A stretch of 64,000 bases of DNA from Butyrivibrio sp. INlla18 (GTDB taxonomy: Bacteria > Bacillota > Clostridia > Lachnospirales > Lachnospiraceae). Within the stretch, counting starts at the first letter, position 1. Each line of letters opens with the position of its first letter. The position numbers and the translations under genes were made by a program. The notes beneath the pieces are model-generated. The model was not told the origin of the DNA. It did no database searches and saw only the letters and a program-made list of their open reading frames with translations. The stretch is from the NCBI RefSeq assembly GCF_900103635.1, contig NZ_FMXK01000007.1, positions 62,001 to 126,000 on the forward strand. Direction: 5' to 3'. Below, piece by piece: positions 59,956-64,000 of this stretch.

Positions 59956-62529
59956 ATGGTAATCCAGCACAACATTGCCGCAATTTCCGCGCAGCGCCAG
60001 ATAAAAATAAATACAGATACCAGAAAGAAATCAACAGAAAAGCTTTCTTCTGGATACCGTATCAACCGTGCAGCAGACGACGCTGCAGGGCTTGCTATCA
60101 GTGAGAAAATGCGCCGCGAGATAAGAGGTCTTACCCAGAACATGGACAATATTCAGGATGGCATAAGTCTGTGCCAGGTTGCTGACGGTTATCTTAATGA
60201 AGTCCATGACATGATCCAGAGAATTAACGAACTTGCTGTCAAAGGTGCCAACGACACTTTGACTGATCAAGACCGTTCTTATATCGATTCTGAGGTACAA
60301 CAGATAAAAAATGAGATTGATCGTATTTTCCATGTTGCTACCTTCAACGAGATTCCTATCTTTAATACGCCTTATATTCCTTCAGTTGGTGGAGATCCTG
60401 AGCCTTATGATATGCAGCTCTTTTACAGCAGCGAAGGTGTTCTTGGCGGTCTTGAATTCAACAACGTAAGATATAACATTTCAGAGTTAACTGCTAAGGG
60501 CCTGGATCTTGATTCATCAGGCGTAGCAAAATCAGATATAGACGCTGAGTTTAAGCTATGGGATGGTGAAAATGTTCATCTAAAGCTAAACAAAGGCGAT
60601 ACCCTTGAGAAAGTACAGAGAATCTACAACTGGAATGCAGATGAAACCGGCATATATGTAAATGATGTCCTTGCATCTACCTGGGCAGATATGGGTATTG
60701 GCGGCCTGGTAGCGGCTGGAACCTATAGCTTTAAATTCCACGGTATGGAAATCTCTTTTGACGTGGAAGAAGGTGATGACAGAAGCGATATCATAAAGGG
60801 AATCCGCGGTGAAGGTCTTTTAGAGCCAATGTACTGGACAACCTCCGTTTCAGGCAAAACGCCAAGGGACGTTGTTAGCTATCCAAGTAGCAATAAGGTA
60901 TATGCAACTAACAGCAACAAGAACACTTTCATGGATGACTACGTAATAAGTGCCAATACAACAGGTATCTCTGTCACCAATACTACTACAGGCACCTCCA
61001 CAAGCGTAACTCCATGGAGCAGTTTTAGTCACCAAGGCCCGCACCTTGAATCTGATACCCACAATACAAACTATCCTATCGTAGACTGGGGTATCGACAA
61101 CGATTCTAATGGACAATCCGATACTACTTTTGATACAGAGGCAGTCTACCGCTACGATAGTCCTGACTCTTCGCTAGCTGTGGGCTTTGACTTCCAGCTT
61201 GCAGACGTATCCAGCCAGTCTCAAGTTATAGAGGCTATGGATAACACAAAGCTTGATGGTGAGATACATAATAGCGGTTATTTTTCAAACTCACCAAGTG
61301 ACGGTTCATCTGTTTCTATTTATAATCCCAATATTGCTGCTAATGGAAAAGACTCTTTTCTCATGCAGAAGGAATATGGCAGAAACTTTGATGGTGCTGC
61401 TGCCATGACAGGAAATATCACATGGACAAAAACCTATGTTGACGGTTCAGAAACTGATCACAGCTCGCCTATTTCGTCCTCAACTCGTGCTACTTCATCA
61501 TCTAGTAATACCACTTATGCTGATTATTACTATCATGACGCAGCTACTGATACCTACTACAAATACACTCAGGCTACAACTGTAACAAATCTTAACATGC
61601 GTACCGATGACAAGTATCGCTGGACCAAGGATTATGAGGTGCAGTATTCAGGATCTCTTGGAAGCAGTACTATGCAACAGACCGCTGCTGAAACTGTAAG
61701 ACTTAGATATGATAAAGATACTGTAACCACCTTTACCAGAACAAATACAGAATATGAATATACAAACGCTACTGCCCTTACTGCTGAAGAAGTGGCAGAC
61801 CTTACTGCTGCAGGAACCAGCTTTAATGAAGCATTTAATAGTAACACTTCCGCTGACTCAGGTCACAGTTCAACCAGCAATGTTTACCTTTCAAATGGAG
61901 GTAATACTTTAAGTCACACCCAGCAATATATGGATGAAAACTACACTGATGCCAGCGCTTTTACCTTTACTCACAATATCAGTTATTCAAACCTTGATAG
62001 TGCTGCAACTGGTAGCGTATCCATTAACCTTAATTACAATGGTCGTGCCTACAGAGAGCTTGCTCCGCAGGCTAAAGGTAAGGCAGTAAGTGAACACGAT
62101 TTCAACAATATAGTCGTTGTTCCTCCTGTAAAGGGTATCGTGATCCAGGCTTCTCCTAATGAAGCTGATGTGCAGCAGGTCATCATGCAGTGGAGCCCTA
62201 TGAATCTTGGTGTTATTGGCCTTTCAGGAACTAACACCCTTACTACAGGTGCAGCTCTTTCAGCTATTACTCAGGCCAAGACTGCACTAGATGCTGTTTC
62301 AAAAGAGCGCTCGACCTTCGGAAGTTACCAGAATAGACTAGAGCACGCTTACAACAACGTAGCTAACACTAGAGAAAACGTTCAGGCTTCTGAAACAAGA
62401 ATTCGTGACACTGAGATGGCTTCTGAATCATCAAGACTATCAACTCATAACCTCCTTATGGAATCCGGTCAAATGGTACTAGCCCAGGCTAATCAGACCA
62501 AGCAAGGAGTTATGACACTTCTTCAGTAA
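59956..62529 (+). CDS. fliC: Very large flagellin (857 aa)
   Basis: The conserved N-terminal flagellin helices (VIQHNIAAISAQRQI, STEKLSSGYRINRAADDAAGLAISEKMRREIRGL) occupy about 1-140; the C-terminal ones (SYQNRLEHAYNNVANTRENV, MVLAQANQTKQGVMTLLQ) about 765-857. Between them is a surface-exposed, Ser/Thr/Asn/Tyr-rich domain of over 600 residues, far larger than common flagellins of 280-500 aa. ATG 59956 fits the standard start; earlier codons at 59941 (TTG) and 59944 are in frame. Exported by the flagellar type III system, no other flagellar genes being in the window. Confidence 0.96.
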   Translation: MVIQHNIAAISAQRQIKINTDTRKKSTEKLSSGYRINRAADDAAGLAISEKMRREIRGLTQNMDNIQDGISLCQVADGYLNEVHDMIQRINELAVKGANDTLTDQDRSYIDSEVQQIKNEIDRIFHVATFNEIPIFNTPYIPSVGGDPEPYDMQLFYSSEGVLGGLEFNNVRYNISELTAKGLDLDSSGVAKSDIDAEFKLWDGENVHLKLNKGDTLEKVQRIYNWNADETGIYVNDVLASTWADMGIGGLVAAGTYSFKFHGMEISFDVEEGDDRSDIIKGIRGEGLLEPMYWTTSVSGKTPRDVVSYPSSNKVYATNSNKNTFMDDYVISANTTGISVTNTTTGTSTSVTPWSSFSHQGPHLESDTHNTNYPIVDWGIDNDSNGQSDTTFDTEAVYRYDSPDSSLAVGFDFQLADVSSQSQVIEAMDNTKLDGEIHNSGYFSNSPSDGSSVSIYNPNIAANGKDSFLMQKEYGRNFDGAAAMTGNITWTKTYVDGSETDHSSPISSSTRATSSSSNTTYADYYYHDAATDTYYKYTQATTVTNLNMRTDDKYRWTKDYEVQYSGSLGSSTMQQTAAETVRLRYDKDTVTTFTRTNTEYEYTNATALTAEEVADLTAAGTSFNEAFNSNTSADSGHSSTSNVYLSNGGNTLSHTQQYMDENYTDASAFTFTHNISYSNLDSAATGSVSINLNYNGRAYRELAPQAKGKAVSEHDFNNIVVVPPVKGIVIQASPNEADVQQVIMQWSPMNLGVIGLSGTNTLTTGAALSAITQAKTALDAVSKERSTFGSYQNRLEHAYNNVANTRENVQASETRIRDTEMASESSRLSTHNLLMESGQMVLAQANQTKQGVMTLLQ

Positions 62530-62548
62530 ATAAATATAAGCAAATAAA

Positions 62549-62573
62549 AACGCGGTAGCTAAGCTACCGCGTT
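62549..62573. terminator. Terminator between flagellin and the heptad-repeat gene
   Basis: AACGCGGTAGCT and AGCTACCGCGTT pair perfectly. TTCTTATATTT follows on the plus strand and TTTATTTGC on the minus, so it can serve both convergent genes. Confidence 0.85.
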
Positions 62574-62595
62574 CTTATATTTCCATGAATAAGGA

Positions 62596-64000
62596 TTAAA
62601 GAGATTTAATGCTGTCTGTCTTGATGATGAACTTAACGCTGCTGTCTTCGTCTGCGTTTGCACCACCGAATGTTGTGTAGTTCTCACCAGCGATCTGGAT
62701 TGCCTGCATCTTGTCTGAGAACTCTGAAAGGTCTCCGTCGAATGCTTCGTAAAGCTTCTTGATACCTTCCTCATCAAGCTTTGTCATACCATCAAGAAGT
62801 TCCTGAACACCGTCATCAAGCTTGATAGCGCCATCGTTGAGTTCGCTTACACCGTTGTTAAGTTCACCAGCGCCATCGTTGAGCTTCTTGGTTCCATCTA
62901 CAAGCTCTTTATTGTTAGAAGCAAGTGTGCTTGTTCCATTTGAAAGCTCTGAAGCACCTGAGCTGAGCTGTCCAAGACCTTCATCAAGAGCAACTGCTCC
63001 ATTGTAGATTGTTGATACGCCAGATGCAAGAGCTGCATTACCATCTGCAACCTGCTTAGCACCATCTGAGAGCTGTTTGAGAGCAGCCATTGAATCGCCA
63101 GTTGATGAAGAACCTGTTCCAGCAAGTGCACTTGCACTTCCTAAAGCCTTTGTAAGTACTAACTCTGCTGCCTGTGCTGCACCAAGTAACTGATTATATT
63201 TCTGAACTGCTGTCATACCATCTGTAAGATTAGCTGAGCTTTTCTTCATTGTTGAAACTTTTGAGCTCATTGTTGATACGCTTGTGTTAAGTTCTACAAG
63301 TGCTGAATGGAGATAGTCATACTTTCCAGCCTTTTCAGCGTTATCATTAACCTGCTTAAGCAGATTATCGTACTCTGCCTGAGTAAGTGTTACTGTTCCA
63401 TCAGAATTAGTCTCAATAAGTGATGTACCAAGAAGATCTGCTGTAGAAACTTCTTCATCGTCATCATCATCATCAGTTACATCAGTATTACCATTTCCAG
63501 GTCTTAATGAATTGAAGAGATCAAGGTCATCTGGGTTTCCACCGTTGTTATCGTCGTCATCACCATCGCCATTGCCACCATCTGGATTTGGGTTTGGATC
63601 TGGATTAGGATTTGGATCTGTTGTTGGAGCTGGGTTTGGATCTGGTGTTGTATCTGGATTTGTATCATCATCTCTATTAAGTTCATCGTAGTCATAATCC
63701 AGGACATTATCATTGTTATTAGCAAGAGTATTAACAGTAGTTGTCAATGTAGTCATTCTACCATTAAGCTGTGTCATTCCAGTATAAAGCTGTGAAATGC
63801 CGTCAGTAAGAGTTGTTACACCACTTGATGTATCTCTTGCACCCTGGATAATAATATCTACTTTAGCCTGATCAGTAAGCTGGCCATTAGAGATAATTCC
63901 GAATCCTTTTGCTGTATCTGCGCTCCAAGAACCTGAACCCATAAGGTAAGATTTAGCTGCCTGGATCTGTCCAAGCATTGTCTGATATTCATCAAGCTTG
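62596..64000 (-). CDS. Long coiled-coil protein with LxxG heptads (YhgE/Pip-like), 5' part outside window
   Basis: The frame stays open to the window edge, so 467 codons of the C-terminal part are seen; an internal Met at 63978 is not a reliable start. Regular heptads with Leu and Gly (for example LSDGAKQVADGNAAL, LNDGAGELNNGVSEL, LDDGVQELLDGM) occupy about the last 200 residues. Upstream are an acidic and Asn/Pro/Asp-rich linker (63500-63700) and another heptad stretch (LTDGISQLYTGMTQLNG). This pattern is typical of YhgE/Pip-type and some RND-like exported proteins; no membrane segment lies in the visible part. Function unclear. Confidence 0.8.
   Translation of the reverse strand, partial: KLDEYQTMLGQIQAAKSYLMGSGSWSADTAKGFGIISNGQLTDQAKVDIIIQGARDTSSGVTTLTDGISQLYTGMTQLNGRMTTLTTTVNTLANNNDNVLDYDYDELNRDDDTNPDTTPDPNPAPTTDPNPNPDPNPNPDGGNGDGDDDDNNGGNPDDLDLFNSLRPGNGNTDVTDDDDDDEEVSTADLLGTSLIETNSDGTVTLTQAEYDNLLKQVNDNAEKAGKYDYLHSALVELNTSVSTMSSKVSTMKKSSANLTDGMTAVQKYNQLLGAAQAAELVLTKALGSASALAGTGSSSTGDSMAALKQLSDGAKQVADGNAALASGVSTIYNGAVALDEGLGQLSSGASELSNGTSTLASNNKELVDGTKKLNDGAGELNNGVSELNDGAIKLDDGVQELLDGMTKLDEEGIKKLYEAFDGDLSEFSDKMQAIQIAGENYTTFGGANADEDSSVKFIIKTDSIKSL

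Noticed and set aside
1-64000. tRNA, rRNA, tmRNA, prophage or integrase-bearing island
   Set aside because: No such sequences or genes were recognised on either strand.

Overview
This window looks like chromosomal DNA from a motile, plant- or mucus-polysaccharide-degrading member of the Lachnospiraceae, most like Butyrivibrio or Pseudobutyrivibrio. That is an inference from gene content: a GH3 beta-glucosidase with the reversed domain order known from Butyrivibrio and Ruminococcus, many glycosidases without classical PTS genes, flagellin and chemoreceptor genes, AddAB, T-box, TPP and ZTP leaders, and a moderately AT-rich composition. No rRNA, tRNA, prophage, insertion sequence with a transposase, or CRISPR array was found.

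Layout. 1-5.75 kb: 5'-part of a membrane-anchored, permuted GH3 enzyme, a chemoreceptor, MsrA and a GH114-like secreted protein. 5.8-6.55 kb: a gene-free stretch of about 0.8 kb holding seven regularly spaced 37-bp inverted-repeat units and then a 185-bp fold-back hairpin. 6.6-16.2 kb: one tightly packed minus-strand cluster of a discoidin-like protein, heparinase II/III-like lyase, GH88 unsaturated glucuronyl hydrolase, DUF2264 protein, GNAT acetyltransferase, LytTR response regulator, GHKL kinase and diguanylate cyclase, several joined by short overlaps. The three predicted enzymes of this cluster have no signal peptide, so they probably work on imported oligosaccharides. 16.2-23.3 kb: TPR lipoprotein, RidA, a small unknown protein, an SGNH plus MBOAT O-acetylation pair, a zinc-ribbon TPR membrane protein, a 54-aa ORF and FolC. 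23.4-34 kb: a second fold-back element, ValS with its T-box leader, a TPR-GGDEF cyclase, a 450-bp palindrome-rich gap, a nuclease-fused DinG-type helicase, an HPr/Crh-like protein without the active histidine, AsnA and HflX.

34-44.4 kb: a TPP riboswitch and ThiT on the plus strand, converging on AddA-AddB and an EAL phosphodiesterase. 44.5-47.2 kb: a MocR/PdxR-type regulator, an ECF S-component and YwlG, probably a cofactor (vitamin B6?) uptake locus. 47.3-49.4 kb: the last two steps of IMP synthesis as separate proteins (AICAR transformylase alone plus archaeal-type PurO) under a ZTP riboswitch. 49.5-52.5 kb: divergent GH53 galactanase lipoprotein and GH13 alpha-glucosidase with a LacI-type operator between them. 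52.6-56.2 kb: a nucleoside phosphorylase-like protein, a second array of the 37-bp units, and the uncharacterised AmmeMemoRadiSam pair, surrounded by short REP-like hairpins. 56.2-64 kb: NagA, an aldehyde dehydrogenase, a DUF2804 protein, a very large flagellin, and the end of a protein with LxxG heptads that runs out of the window.

The most unusual signal is non-coding. Two intergenic loci 47 kb apart carry units whose arms (ACCTGCA / TGYAGGT in both loci, TTAGCC / RGCTAA in one) always span 37 bp, with a centre-to-centre period of about 74-75 bp. I know of no described family with this geometry.
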